DNA of 64,000 nucleotides from Podocnemis expansa. Lineage: Eukaryota; Chordata; Testudines; Podocnemididae. The notes beneath the pieces were generated by a model. That model saw only the letters and a program-made list of their open reading frames with translations, had not been told where the DNA came from and did not search any database. Of the stretch, positions 1-12,903 are shown in pieces (within the stretch, counting starts at the first letter, position 1; each line of letters begins with the position of its first letter). A program made the position numbers and the translations under genes. The stretch lies in contig ML682067.1 in the NCBI GenBank assembly GCA_007922195.1, positions 5,233,537-5,297,536 of the forward strand. The letters run 5' to 3'.

Positions 1-479
1 GGAGAGAGGCTTCTTCTTCCATCCTCGCTGCAGACAGTTAGAGGGGAACTCAGGGATTCCAGCCGTGTGTGCTGACAAGAGGCGCGAAACACTGGCATGA
101 GACTTCTGGCCACGGCATGAGAAGCACTGCTGCTGTAATCTCTAATCCAGTGTGCGCACAGATGCGCTGACACCTAATGTTGGGCACCCACAGGGACATC
201 TTGAAGGAGAACCTTTAAATACCACAAATGCCTGCTGCCTCGAGTAACATATCCTGGAACTCACAAGGTAAAAGGCAATTCCTGAGTTAGCCCTAAGTGG
301 AGCACAGGCTGTAGTCCAGACGGCAAACACAGCTGAACTGCTTGATAACAGCAACCACACGGTAATGAAAGTTAACATTTTTGTTGAAGTGTAGGGATAA
401 AGCATTAAAGAAATGCTCACAATAGCATTTAGCTTCAAAAATAAAAATTGTATAGCAATGAGGAAGCAAATTAAATGGA

Positions 480-2228
480 AATTAAAACAATAAGTCAAGG
501 GTGAAATTACAGGAAACTGTACAAAGACTATTTAAAAATGCCATAATTGAGGCACACACCAAATAAAAACAGCATGTACCCCAAATAAACTGCCCCCGCC
601 CCCAAATGCTATAGCAAAACAGAGGAATGGAAGCAGCAGTTAGACACAAAAAGGCATACTTAAACTGGAAGTCAAATCTTAGGAAAATAGAAAGTAAAAT
701 TCTAGCAAGTCAAATATAGTAAAGAAGGCCAAGAAAGAATCTGCAAACCACCCAGTGACAGACAAAAACTAAGAGAATTTTTGCTATTAACTATATCAGA
801 AGTAGGACACCTACCAAATAATCAGAGGGACCCCTGGAAGATCAGGGTGTACTCAAAGAAGGAGCACTAGAAGAAGACACAGCTGTTGCAGAGAAGCTAA
901 ATAAATTCTTCATTTTGGTCTACACTGCAGAGACATACATGGAAATCCTCTACACTCAAAAATCAACGTTTTAGGTGACAAATCTGATGAACAGTCCCAG
1001 ATTGTCAACTGAGGGATATTTTGGAACAAGTTGATAAATTAAACAGCGGTAAGTTACCAGGCATTCATCAAAGAGTTCTGCATGAACTCACATATGAAAC
1101 TGTAGAGCTACTAGTTGGTCAACTTGTTAGCTAAATCAGCCTCTATATCTGATGACTCAATAGCAGCTAATGCAACACCAACTTATAAAAAAAGACACAC
1201 AGGCCCGGAAACTTACCTTAAGTACCAAGAAAACCACTTGAAACTACAGTAAAAAAACCAGAATTGTCAAACAGATAAACATGATGGAGGAAGACTCAGC
1301 CTTGCTTTTGAAAAGAAAAATCATGCCTCACCAATCTACTAGAGTTCTTTGAGGGAGTCAACAAGAATGTGGACAGAGATGACCCAGTCAATAGCAATGT
1401 GCATCAACTTCCAAAAAGCCTCTGATAAGTAAGCTCCCTCATCAAAGGCTCTGAAGGAAACTAAGCAGTCAGTGGATAAGAAATAAGGTCCTCTCATGAA
1501 CCAGTTACTAGCTAAAAAAGGAAACAAAGAATAGGAATAAATGGTCAGTTTTCCCAACCAACAGCAGCAAACAGCTGCATCTCTTAAAGGATCTGTAATG
1601 GAACCTGTGCTGTTCAATATAGTTGTAAAAGATCTGGAAAAACAGGTAAACAGTGGGTGGCAAAATTTGCAGATGAAACACAATTACCAAAAACAGTTAA
1701 ATCCACAGGTGGTCATGAAGAATTACAAAGGGATCTCACTAACTAGGTGACGGGGCAACAAAAATTATAGCAGACATTCAACTTTGATAAGTGCAAAGTA
1801 ATGAACACTGAAAAAAATAATCCCAGCTATGCTAATAAATTGATGGGTTTTGAATTAGTTACCACCACTCAAGAAAGATCTTGGCATCATTGTTGATAGT
1901 TCTCTAAAAATCATCTACTCAAACGTAAAGGAACAGACAAAAAAGCTAACAATGTAATGAACCATTAGGAAAGTGATAGGTATGAAAACATAAAATACCA
2001 TGATGGTAGTATGCAGTGCCATGGGCTTGCCCACACCCTGAATACTTCACGCAGTTTTGTTTGTCCCATATCAAAAAGAAAAAAAAAAAAAGATATATTA
2101 GTAATGGAAAGAGTGCAGAAAAGGGCAACAAAATGATTACAGATATGGAGCAGTTTCCATATAAAGAGAAAGAAAAAAGATTGACTGTTCATCTTGGAAA
2201 AGAGACTATGAAGGGGCAGATTGGCTAA
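480..2228 (+). mobile_element. Decayed CR1-group LINE (reverse-transcriptase region to 3' part)
   Basis: The plus strand follows a LINE ORF2 familiar from turtle genomes: a segment near 790-960, the 'casts-as-target' RT stretch around 1320-1500, and the 3' RT/tail region at 1600-2228. Many stops and indels make it non-functional. It is recognisably the same family as 42890-45515 and the fragments at 53900-54425 and 54800-55025. The left edge is uncertain. Confidence 0.7.
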
Positions 2229-2656
2229 ATATAGCAGTCCAGACCTTTAGCCTTGTAGCATTCTCACTTCTGGAGTCTTTCCTCTCTGAAGGAAAAGACT
2301 GTCAGCAGAGAAAAATTCTGGCAAGGGGAGCCAATGGGGAAAAGTTTTGGCAGCTCTCCATTGTAGATCTTTTCCCAGCTCCAAGGACTCTGGTATGGGG
2401 GAAAAGCTCTGCCAGCTCCCCACTGCTGGCATGGGGTTGGGAACACTTGGGAAGGCTCACTATTGCCCCATTATCTGGGACCTTCCTCACCACAGTGAAA
2501 GGTTCAAGCCGGAGAGGGCTACTGAAGCTATTCTCCAATGTTGCCCCCTGCCAGCACCTTTCACTGGCACAAATACCTACACACCAGTGTGGCACAACAG
2601 GTTCCTCACAGCAGCTTGTAGCAACATGTACGCTAAATACTGCTGACAGTGGTATG
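2229..2656. other. Unassigned intronic stretch with an internal near-duplicate
   Basis: Moderately GC-rich sequence between two repeats. A motif like GGGGAAAAGTTTTGGCAGCTC near 2337-2357 recurs as GGGGAAAAGCTCTGCCAGCTC near 2398-2418, suggesting an old internal duplication. No coding potential that I trust. Confidence 0.4.
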
Positions 2657-3106
2657 CAGGGCTGGATTATCAAAGGGGCTCAAGCCCTGGGCCCTGGCCA
2701 AAAGGGGGCCCTGGGCTCCAGCCCTAAAATCCATGCATGAATCTGGACCCCTACCCAGCTCAGCACTGTGGCAAAGAGTGGACGGCATGAACCAGAGGCT
2801 GAGATCTGTGCTCTGCCACACCCCATGGTGGGGCAGGCCAGCAGCTGTTTGCTCCACCCGGGGGTGGGGGCAACTGGCTCATACCAAGGCCTCTGCTATT
2901 CCGCCACAGCTTTCCAGGGCCCACCATGCACGCCCCTGGCAGACTGGCCAGAGTGAGAGCACCCTCTGGCCCCAGGCCTCCCTGTCACGATGTGGGGGCA
3001 GGGGCTGTCCTGTGCAGCCCAGGCTGGGGGGATGCTGTCAGTGGGCTGCAGGGAGGGGTGTATTGCAGTGGGGGACAGCCCTGGGCTGCTGGTTACTCCA
3101 GCCCTG
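2657..3106. mobile_element. Non-autonomous hAT-like element
   Basis: 450 bp bounded by CAGGGCTGGATTA and its near inverse ..TTACTCCAGCCCTG. The flanking octamers GTGGTATG (2649-2656) and TTGGTATA (3107-3114) match at 6 of 8 positions, as expected for an aged hAT target duplication. GC-rich interior with no transposase. The sequence after the left end (ATTATCAAAGGGGCT) is shared with the element at 17429-17910, so the two belong to one family. Confidence 0.7.
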
Positions 3107-3712
3107 TTGGTATATAGTGCAGACACCTCAAAAGTGTAATTTTAACAAAATTTTTAGTTTATACCAGTGTGTAAACTTCAGTTTTACTTACATTGATTAG
3201 TAACTGACAAATAAGCCTGTTTTAAATTAGAGAATACACACATTTTGTACTTGTTTAAAATATGTTTTTTGTTAAAGCAGTACAACTTCTACAAGCATGG
3301 TTACACTTGTGAACCTGCAATGAGTTCATCAATCCCATGTGGCTAACAAAGTGATTCTTAAAACAACTAGAAAGAGAATTAAAAGAATCTCATATATTAA
3401 AAAATGATATTACTACATTGATATAACAGAGGCCACAGAGAGTATTATAAGGCAATTCATGAACTGTAATCAACCATTAAAAATAACTGTACCTTATCAC
3501 TGTCTGTGAACAAAATGTTTACATTAACTAAACTTTAATGAAGATTACTTTCCATTGCAAAAACAGTTTACCAGAGACACACACAATAATTTATGGAATA
3601 CCAAGCAGGTTTTGTTACTGTAACTGATTAAAACTGTATCAACAAAAACAATCATCACTGAACTAAAAGTTTAAGGTCAGATCTTTATTACAGGTACATA
3701 TTAATAAATTAC

Positions 3713-3840
3713 CTTTCAGAAGTCCTGAATTATCAATTGGACCAGGATACACATTTTGATCTCCCATCTGGTATTTGTCCCAGCTGTCAAATCCAACATA
3801 TTTTTTCCATTGTTTGAACCAGCGACTATCCACTAGATAC
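3713..3840 (-). CDS. USP15: USP15 coding exon 2 (DUSP domain segment)
   Basis: Second coding exon, 128 bases, residues 30-72 with exon 1. An AG acceptor (TTCAAG) precedes base 3840 and a GTAATT donor follows 3713. The leading G completes the Trp codon of exon 1, and the trailing G begins the next codon (phase 1). The translation begins [11 protein letters not shown] and contains [20 protein letters not shown] and I-D-N-S-G-L-L-K. It therefore carries the DUSP-domain hallmarks WFKQW and PGPIDN. The segment [10 protein letters not shown] is the USP15 version; USP4 differs here. By family knowledge the DUSP domain packs beside a ubiquitin-like domain and tunes catalysis and substrate choice. The exon is free of stops and frameshifts and shows strong conservation inside otherwise repeat-rich intron, so the gene is very likely functional. 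Exon 3 and beyond lie left of the window. Confidence 0.96.
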
Positions 3841-4316
3841 CTTGAACAGAGAAAACAGATAATTAGCAAAACCTGAAGCATGGTTTTAGTACTTTAATAC
3901 AATTTCCATAAATAAGGTACAATAGTGCATGTGATGAATTACTCTGACTTAAGGGGCACCATCAATTTGAAAATGTGCGCGCGCAAATGTGTCTGCAGAT
4001 TTGCAAAATCTTCCTGCCTATCACTTCTGAGGTCCCCTAATTTCTTTTAAGATTGGTAATATTAAGCAGGACACCACCAGATTCACAATTTCAGATACAG
4101 GTGTTAAAAGTTAATAGCATCTGTTTATAGTATTGCAAAATACCCTCCTACCCAAAAACTTCAACATGGCATCCTTACAAAATACACATTTATTAAACAT
4201 TTATTAAAATTACTGGCTGGTCTTACCATCAAGCTACTTTTCTTGACTGTTTATAAGTTATTCATGATGGGTAAGTAGGATTTTGTAAGGCTGCCGATAT
4301 AGCATAACAAAAGTAA

Positions 4317-4332
4317 AAAAAAAAAAAAAAAA
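4317..4332. repeat. Poly(A) tract
   Basis: A run of about 16 A in intron 1, not obviously the tail of a recognised retroelement. Confidence 0.8.
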
Positions 4333-6740
4333 GTCAAGTTTTAAACATATTTCCATGAGTCCCTTATTTAGCACAAAAATTAAGCAGCTCATTTCAGTAG
4401 TAAGTCTGGAAATTCAGATAAGATCTAAAGTCAGTTCTATGGTAGAATTAGTCTCTTGATACACCCAAAGACTCAAAAAAGTCCTTTTGCTACTGTAAGT
4501 TATATTGGTTCAATGATCAAAACAACATACTGTATACAAGCAAAAGTAATTTTTTCTTCCAACAATCATGAGAGGCCACAATGTTCAAGAATGAAGATCA
4601 AGACTTTGGAGATTATAGAAACGATGCAAAAAACTCATCTTACATCTCTGACTGACACTGCTATGTCAATGAAAATTTCTCACGTAGTCCTGGCTCACCT
4701 CTTTAAAACCTGAACTTGCAAAAGATGTTATTCCTTTTTCAGCCTTTTCATCATGACTATTAGTACACCTAAGATACCAGAAAGCTATATTTCCTGAAAT
4801 TAGATTGTGGCACAAGAAAAAAAAAAATAGTCCCTCCATAACCCACTAATTTCACAGTGCAGTCTGCTTGATTCCTCCCATTTTTTTTTAAATGAGCAAG
4901 TTTACAATGACAACTGCACAAGAGAAAAAAGTATAAATCCGAACGCAAGTACATGCCTATTTGCAAAAACGCATTGTTCAGATTAAAAATGTGCATATAT
5001 ATTTTGTACACTGACCTCAAATACATTCAATATGAATACATTTATTTTAGACACCATTCAATTTTAATTCTAACAAAACATTCTCAATTTATCATTCAAC
5101 AGTTACAAATGCTGCCAATTAGCCCAGTAATCTTAACCTCTCCCCATTTGAGTAATCTGCGCAGAAGATACTGTTTTATAACTAAACTGGAAGAACTAAG
5201 AGAATGACTCCCTTCTTTAATTTGTTTTATTAACTGAACTGATCTTTTCAAACTCATTTATGCAGTCAACAAGCATAAGGATTAAATCTTTGACTTCATC
5301 ACTGTGTCAAATGCTTCAGCTTTCAGCTTCAAACAGCAGTAAAGTGCTAAACCAAAAGCTTTAATTACTGAAAAAATATATTAATATCATTGGCAACATA
5401 CAACTTTATCTAGGCCTGATTTTTAACTTTTTGTGTTCACTTCTTTAAAGTATTTTTTCCAGTACTACTCAACAGTAAAATAATAGCAGGGACTATTTTT
5501 TAAACATTCAGATGAGAACTACAAGACCTGGCTAGCTCTGAAACTTTGAAGAAACCTCACCAGACTGCTAAATATTTGCCACTAAATAATGTATCTACCC
5601 CAATGAACATCTGAAAGCAAATAAAGCTGAAAGAACAGTTCTGTGTCCATAATATACTGGATAAAACTTGCACTGGTTAGGCATTAAAGCACTCAGTTAT
5701 TTTCACTACTAGTAGCCTTCAACTATATTTTTACTACAATTACAATTGTAAAGTTAATGTGACAGTACAACTACCCAATTTGTATTGCTTCACTGTGTTA
5801 AAGTTAAGACTGATTAATCATGAAAGCTTAAATTCTTCAAGAGTTGACAGCAAAGGTATTCTGATTTTCCAGAATCAGATGTGATTAGGATTACGATAAG
5901 TAAGATCTTTCAGAGGTATATACCATGAGTAAGATCTTTTAGAGGTATCGGAGGAGATCAGGGCTCTCAATTTTCCTCTACTACATTATCAAGCAAAGTC
6001 TGTGTCCTGGTGCACCATATTATGAGGCGAAATGGTATAACTAATACTGTCTCATTTAGCCTGGTTAACTTGTTCTAAAACCACAGGAATATTAAAGATA
6101 AAAACATGTACCATAAAACAGTACACACACAGTTAAGTTGAATTATACAGTAAATGTATAAAAACTAAAAACTTAAATTCAAGTATTTTCCACATATCAA
6201 CAGTTCATTTTCTCAAGATCAAGATTTATCTTCCTGAAGATCAAGATTTATACACTCACATCAATTCAAACACATCCTAAAAGCATCAGAGAGATTCTTT
6301 ATTCAGCTGGGCAAACAGGGATGTGAATAAGATCCCTAGGGGAAAAAAAATGCACTAAACTGACACATTGGACCAGCAGGGCTTGTGCTATTTTCCACAC
6401 CTCTAGTCTGTTATTGGCACTGTTGAACCACTCTTTTCATTTTCAGTCTTCAACTGTTTCCTCTGTGATGTCCACAGAGCAGCCACTCCAGTTGGTGTCC
6501 AACACGTATTAAAAAACATAAATAAATAAATAAAATCAAAGCACTCATCTCCTGTCTTGATTTATGCAACCACTGTATTGGCCTACCAGCACACAAATTT
6601 TTATTCTTCAGGACATGCACAAATATGTATTAATGCCATCATTTTGACTACATCACACCTTGTCCCCCGTATTCAGAGCCCTTCAATTCAGAGCCCTCCA
6701 TTTTGCCATCACGTTAAACTGAAGATTTTTGTCAGTCACT

Positions 6741-6966
6741 TAATATGCCTACACTGCAGTTAAAAACCTGAGGCTGGCTCATGCCATCCAACTTAGCCGA
6801 AGGGGCTGTTTAATTGCAATGTAGATATTCCAGCGCAAGCTGAAGCTTGAACTGTGGGACCCTCCTGCCCCAGCACAGGGTCCCATAGATCAGACTTGGT
6901 GTCTACACTGCAATTCCTACCTCCTGGGCCAGCCATGGGTTTCTCAATGAGTATAGACGTACCCTT
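6741..6966. mobile_element. Old copy of the GGCTATGTCTACAC terminal-repeat family
   Basis: Left end like ATATGCCTACACTGCAG and right end like GTATAGACGTACCC form degenerate inverted termini of the family seen more clearly at 52421, 55296 and 60735. TTA occurs on both sides as a possible 3-bp target duplication. A long poly(A) follows at about 6966-6987. Confidence 0.5.
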
Positions 6967-7271
6967 AAAAAAAAAAAAAAAAAAAAAATCACACTAACTC
7001 CATTTACTTTTCCATCTAAGTCTTTGGGGACTTTGATCATTCCAGCACCACTCTGCCAGTAATATCAGTTTTAAGAGCCTTTTTGTCAACTTAATCAAAT
7101 CCCTCTCTCACTGCTTTGTTCCCCTCATCGCATATAAATAATGCATTATCCTGAGCTGGTACACAAGCCCACATCCCTTTCCTCATTTATTTAAATACTC
7201 TGTAAAGATCTACTTCTTCCAGAATGTTTACAAGAAGCTAGTTCCAGAGGCTAGTCCTGGTAGTCTATTTC

Positions 7272-7432
7272 AGCAAAATAAACAAGGAGTCCTCCGGCAC
7301 ATGGAAATGCAAACTATAATATGGTAACATTTTATGCATCTGATGAAGTGGGATTATACCCACAAACGCTCATGTGATAAATAAATCTGTCAGTCTTTAG
7401 AAGTGCCACAAGACTCCTTGTTTGTTTTACAA
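7272..7432. mobile_element. Hairpin-type interspersed repeat (AACAAGGAGTCCTGTGGCAC family)
   Basis: Left part carries CAGCAAAATAAACAAGGAGTCC. Right part carries CATCTGATGAAGTGGGATTA, followed by the inverse ..GCCACAAGACTCCTTGTTTG. The two ends are inverted copies of each other. The family occurs many times in this window (13438, 25785, 31715, 44677, 46945, 50596, 54427, 55026, 60690). Confidence 0.7.
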
Positions 7433-7523
7433 GAAACTAACTGACTAAGCCATCTACTAATCTGTTATCATATGAGTGAATAAGGACTGTTGTAATTCTC
7501 CAATCATGAAGCAAAGTTTTTTC

Positions 7524-7540
7524 GGGGGGGGGGGGGGGGG
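7524..7540. repeat. Poly(G) tract (17 G)
   Basis: Seventeen uninterrupted G in AT-rich intron. Such runs are prone to sequencing and replication error. Confidence 0.95.
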
Positions 7541-8966
7541 AAGGAAGCAATGTGGGAGAACAACAGAAAGGGGAAAAACTAAGAAGCTTTAATGAAATCG
7601 AAACAATGAGATATATTAATTGATACCATTTATGTACCTATGTTCTCAAACATGTTGTCCAAAATGAAAGGCACATAAGTAAAAAACACACACAATACAT
7701 GAGTCTCCCATGGTTTACTGATGAATTTAAAGCTTGCCATTCTATTGCATCTGTTAGGTATCAGTTAACGCTAATCAAACCATTTGCTTTTTCAGAACTT
7801 AGCCTGTTACCATGACCAAGCTGAATGTGCTAAAAAACATATTTCATCAACGCTGGCCTGGCCAAACCAGAATTCAGTTCTTTTAAAAACTGACAAAATT
7901 CTGAATTCAGCTGAAATCCCAGCTTCTGCAATTTTAATTCCATAATCTTCCTACCATTTTGGAGCACCCACTTAAGACAAACAGATATGGAAGAGAAATC
8001 TGGAATCTGAACTTAAAATGCCAATTATTTAAAAAAAACAAAAACAAAAAAAAACCAACTCAGAACTCTGATGACATTTCAGTCTCTTCTTCCAGATCTC
8101 GGTCAAAGTGATAACCTTTGGATTTTGGATCAATCATGTTGACTAGTCAATAGAAAGGTTCTACATCGGTCTTTGTTTTGTTTTTGCCTTTGCCTTAGCT
8201 CAAATTTTATATTTCATTAGTTCAAGCCAACTTTCAACCGAAATTTCAACTGTAGTGTCAGCCACAAGAATTTAAGCCCCACAAAGCCCCCTTCAGTTAC
8301 TTTCTTGAGCATGTTATCTCCAGTAGAGTCCCTTGCTGAGTAAAATTCATGCTATATTTTGGTCAAAGTCATCCTGATTAACGCAGATATAATCAGATAA
8401 GGAAGTTTGATGTAAACACAAAAATACAAACCAAATTTCAAAAAGTGCCTTTGGAAACTGGTTCATCAGTCCTCTTTTCCAGTGCACAGTACAGAGGGCT
8501 GTAGAAAATTCTTTGAACTACTGGTAATTAAAAATAGTTTGAGACTGTCTTAGGCAGCACTTTTTCCCAACCAGGTTTAGACAGAGTGCTGAAAACCCAT
8601 ATATCCAGCATATTAATAACTGTACTTAAGTTCCATCTTCCATTTTATTCTTGTTATATGAATAAATGACAGAGCCTTCACTCATTTCTCTGCATCTTTG
8701 GGCAGCTTCTTCAGCAACCTGGATACAACATTCTGTAGTTCTTTTTTTACATGTAGAATGCAACAGCAGGAGCACCTTCTTCCACTGTATGTTACTAAGT
8801 CACTTCTGTTATACCAGCCGTCTTGCATTAGGATCCAAAACATTTCTTTCTTCCTTAAATTTTCACACTAGGATTTAGTAATGGATCTGAAAGTTGAATT
8901 TGTCTTGTAACATTACCCATGATAAAGCGCTTAAATGGTTTGCCTATATTACTCATTTTCTGCTAG

Positions 8967-9394
8967 CAGAGGTCTCAATCTTCAGATTTGACACTTGCAA
9001 TCAAAATGTGTAATAAGTGATCCAAGAGGGGAATATTTGTGTGTGTGTCTCTCTCTCTCTCACTCTCAGGGGGGCAGCCTGTGAACCTCTTCCACCTGGT
9101 CTGTGACTGCACTCTGTAGGAGTGCAGTGTCTCCCTGAGATAGTTACTTTGCATAAACCAGCACACAGCAAGAGTGCCAGTTCTCACAGCATCATAGAGC
9201 ACTGGGAACAAGAGACTGAGCTCTGCAAGACCATGCTCTCTCTTGAGGAGTGGGTTTGTGAAGCAGTTTGCAAACAGAGCACTCCATGATGCCATAAGAG
9301 TGCTGTAGTATTTCAATTTATAGTATGTACGCCTCACCTGAAGTACATTTAAGTCAAATCTGGCCCACCATAGCAAATGAGTTTGACAATCCCG
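8967..9394 (-). mobile_element. hAT-like element, inverse orientation of the 17358-18105 family
   Basis: The right end on the plus strand (GGCCCACCATAGCAAATGAGTTTGACAATCCCG) is the inverse of the left end of the element at 17358. The left end begins CAGAGGTCTCAATC, a degraded CAGGGGTGTCAAA terminus. Interior contains a TG/TC microsatellite near 9036-9068. No convincing 8-bp duplication remains. Confidence 0.6.
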
Positions 9395-9629
9395 TTGTAT
9401 ACAGTGCCACATTTTACAGATAATAGGAATTTTAAACTATAAAATCTGTTTCAAAGGATGCTCACAATGCATAATAAACATTAGAAGAAATCTGGAAAAT
9501 AAATCTATCAAATGCAACCATTAGATCCCCCGCACAGGTTGTTAAAATATGAATCCTACACCTTCAGATCCCAAACAAACTTCTGTCTCTTGAACTACAT
9601 TAGTAAGTTACCTTTCCTGTAGATCAGCC

Positions 9630-11120
9630 CTGGAAGGGGATTTTAGCAAACAGTTTCTGAGCCCTACTATATAGTAGTCTGTAGCAGACAAGTAGCATCC
9701 CATCTTGTGCTTATCTTTTAAGACACTGGTCCTTCAGCATTCAAGATATTCTCCTCTGAGTTATCCATGATTTGGAAATGGGCAATGCCATTTTTGGCAA
9801 AGAATGCTGCTACCCATCCCCTCTTGCTCAATCAATCCTTCTGAAATTTCATTGATTTTAGAATTCCAATTAAGTGAACCATCCCACCAGGTTTCAGTAA
9901 TAATGAGACTGAATTTATGCTCATAAATGAGCAATTCCAATTTCTCCAGTTTGTTACTGAGGCTCCTTGCATTGGTGTAGATGCAATCCTCTTCATGTCC
10001 TTTGAGTCCTTGATAATTTTGTTCCCAGCATCTCAATTTTGTGCGAAGTGCTCTTAACTCCCCCCTTGATACTAATTTAACTCATTTTGACTACTCTAGT
10101 CAGCCTGTCCCTGAGAAGATTGGTCCTCCATTCTTCTCAGTTGGAGGTTGTCCAAACTATAACAACTGCCCTCCTCCCAGAGAAGGCGGACCAGTCTTTC
10201 ACAAAACCAAGCCCTTTGTTTACCTAACCAGCAATCACTTCTATAATTTTCTGACTTTCTCGCGTCATGAGACAAGAAGATGAAAATGAAGAAGTCATCT
10301 CAGAGAAGATGGCCTGGACATTTCTCTTCAGCAGATTTCCAAGTTCCCTGATGTCATCTATTATCTGTGAGACCTCAGCACAAATGACACTGAGTTATGG
10401 GATCTGAACTATGACTAGTGGATCCTTGCCCATCAAACTTCAGAAGCCTATTCAATTTATAAAGTTATGTCTAATACACTGGTTCTGGGAAGGCAGCACC
10501 CTGTCTTCATTTGCATGTTCCCTGCAGAATGTTCTTTTGAGTCTTCAGAGTATTGATTCTCTTATAAGGATCATCTCTTTGTTAGATAGAGAATTCTTTG
10601 TGGGTAAGCCTAATTTTCTTATAGTTTGGGCTGAGCTATCATCCACTTATGCATCTATTCTCTTGCACCTGATTAATCTTGAGGGGCACCTTCCATAAAC
10701 TCCTAGCTGTGTGGAATTCCTCCTACTTCTCTTCTCTCTGACAGCCATAGTCCGATTACTCATTCGTCTCCACCCATATAAAATGCTGCTGAGTTCTCTT
10801 ACTGCTAGTGGTTATGAACTGTGAGGCCTTTGCTCTACCTCTCTCGCTGATTCCTTTGTAGCCAGCTTCATTCTTCCTTGAACCTGGGATGCCAATGTTT
10901 TCCAAACCTAGAGGCGTAGGAACTTGGAAACTTCTGATTGTTAGTACTGTCTCAGCTTCTTGCCCCATCAGTCTTAGAATCCCTTTTTCCAGCACAGCCA
11001 CCAACATGCACTTCATGCACGTGAAATCCCTTCTGGCTTGCGGCCAGAAAGAGAACACAGCCCATCTGTTACAGGTCACCATGCACTTCCATTGCTGGTC
11101 ATTTTGATATCAGATGTACT
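9630..11120 (-). pseudogene. CR1-group LINE 5' part: ORF1-like and endonuclease remains
   Basis: Minus-strand translation around 9780-10030 contains the endonuclease signature Y-T-N-A-R-S-L-S-N-K and I-I-T-E-T-W-W-D, typical of CR1-clade APE-type endonucleases. Further left, at 9660-9700, the nucleotide sequence resembles the next endonuclease block (compare 40205-40240). To the right, about 10750-11082, a frame with C-M-K-C-M..L-E-K-G-I-L-R-L resembles the cysteine-containing ORF1 of CR1 elements. Stops and frameshifts throughout: a dead copy. It is one of few places in this window that preserve LINE sequence upstream of ORF2. Confidence 0.65.
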
Positions 11121-11589
11121 ACTGAATGTGGAAGGAAAGTTTCTCATTCTTCCTGTACAAGATCCCTCCCAAACACTCTTTGTAGCCACCTCTATTCGTG
11201 GCTCATGAGTTCACCAACTGGAATGGGCCAGTCATGGGTTTTTAATTGCAGTATAGACATATACTGAGACTTCACACTGCCGAGTTCACCAAAGCTCCAA
11301 GGGCTAGAGCCAGCTCAATATTGCTATTTAAAATCTCAATATTTCATTCTAGAAGTATTATCTGGTTTCATTAGATTAGTTTATTCAATCCTTTATTTTC
11401 AACTACTTTCTTCACCTTTAAGCCTTTTGAGCGATACACAAATACTTTGCAACTACTGAATGCCAACTATCTGCGGTTGCACTATTCTCAGCAGCTTTCA
11501 GGTTTACTTCAGTTTGACTGACAAACACAGTGTGTTCAAAACTAGGAATTCCAAAACGATCAGGTACCACTTTTATACAGATGCATATT

Positions 11590-12903
11590 ACTGACCTTGG
11601 CACAAAAAGTGGCAATGTGCTAATTAAGTTTGCAGACGACACCAAGCTGGGAGGTACTGCCAATACAGAGGAGGATCGGGATAGCATACAGAATGATTTG
11701 GATGGAATTGTAAAGTGGAGCATTAGAAATAGGATGAAATTCAACAACGGGAAGTGCAAGGTCATGCACTTAGGGACAAATAACAGGAATGTTTCTTATA
11801 AGCTGGGAATGCATCAGCTGGAAGCGATGGGGAAGGAGAAGGACCTGGGTGTACTGGTTGATCACAGAATGACAATGAGTAGTCAATGCGATGTGGCAGT
11901 GAAAAAAGCTACTGTGGTCCTGGGGTGCATCAGAAGGGGTATTTCTGGTAGAGATAGGGAGGTGTTAGTACCGTTATACAAGGCGCTGGTGCGACCTCAC
12001 ATGGAGTACTGTGTACAGTTCTGGTCACCCATGTTTAAGAAAGATGAAGTCAAACTGGAACAGGTGCAAAGAAGGGCTACAAGGATAATTCGTGGAATGG
12101 AAAATCTTTCCTATGAGAGATGACTTAAAGAGCTTGGTTTGTGTAGTCTGAACAAAAGAAGGCTGAGAAGAGATATGATTGCTCTTTATAAATATATTAG
12201 AGGGATCAATACATGGGAGGGAGAGGAATTATTTGAATACAGCGCCAATGTGGACACAAGAACAATTGGAGACAAACTGTCCTTCAGAAAATTTAAGCTT
12301 GAAATTAGATGCATATTCCTAACCATCAGAGGAGTAAAGTTCTGGAATAGTCTACCAAGGGAAGTGGTAGGGGCAAAAACTTCATAGAATAGAATAGAAT
12401 AGAATCGAATCAAATCAAATCATAGGGTTGGAAGGGTGCCTTCAAAACCAAGCTTGATAAGTTCATGGAAGGAATGATATGATGGAGTGTAGCTTGGCCA
12501 TTGTCTGTCTTTTACTACTGGTGATGGGTATGATAGTGACCTGGGCAGGGGCATTAGATCAAGTGGGTTCTGAGTTACTACAGAGAAGTTCTTCTTGACT
12601 GGCTGTTGTGGACTTGCCCTCATGCTCAGGGTTTAACTGATCGCCATATTTGGGGTAGGGAAGGAATTTTCCCGCGGGGCAGCTTGGGTTTTTTTTGCCT
12701 TCCTCTGTAGCACTGGGCATGGCTCACTTGCTGGTTGATTCTCTGTATTAAAGTCTTTAAATCATGATTTGAGGACTTTAATCGCTCAGTTATGGGTTTG
12801 AGGTTCACTGTAGGAGTGGGTCAGTGAGGTTTTGTGGCCTGCAGTGTGTGGGAGGTCAGACTAGATGATCATATTGGTCTCTTCTGACCTTAGAGTCTAT
12901 CCT
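11590..12903 (+). pseudogene. CR1-group LINE 3' part (end of reverse transcriptase to 3' tail)
   Basis: The plus-strand frame holds the RT catalytic box F-A-D-D-T-K-L-G-G and then the CR1-type C-terminal region (G-K-E-K-D-L-G-V-L-V-D; L-G-C-I-R-R-G; L-V-R-P-H-M-E-Y-C-V-Q-F-W-S-P). A single in-frame stop (TGA at 12121-12123) separates it from a continuing frame ending near 12387. The 3' end carries the AGATGATCATATTGGTCTCT tail sequence at about 12863-12882. A small second insertion interrupts it at 12383-12438. Truncated at the left, so not functional. Same subfamily as 40830-42395. Confidence 0.85.
12383..12438 (-). mobile_element. Very short (about 55-bp) CR1 3'-end insertion with pentanucleotide expansion
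   Basis: Begins CATAGAATAGAATAGAATAG and ends ATCATAGGGTTGGAAGGG: exactly the last bases of a CR1 in minus orientation with its terminal ATTCTATG repeat changed to ATTCT/ATTTG units. The related LINE at 41.9 kb lacks this block at the equivalent place (GGGGCAAAAACATAACTACC), so it is an insertion rather than part of the host LINE. Confidence 0.7.

Larger units (their letters stand above)
1..3712 (-). other. USP15: USP15 intron 2 (3' part, incomplete)
   Basis: Non-coding sequence left of the exon 2 donor at 3712-3711. It contains a decayed LINE (about 480-2228), an unassigned stretch (2229-2656), a hAT-like element (2657-3106) and AT-rich sequence without recognisable exons. I recognise nothing at 1-479. 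Exon 3 is not visible, so the intron continues beyond base 1. Confidence 0.85.

Noticed and set aside
2649..3200. 183-codon plus-strand open frame
   Set aside because: Coincides with the hAT-like element 2657-3106; composition effect without conserved motif.
8975..9412. 145-codon minus-strand open frame
   Set aside because: Lies across a hAT-like element; the start of its translation repeats in the element at 17358, so it is repeat sequence and not a host gene.
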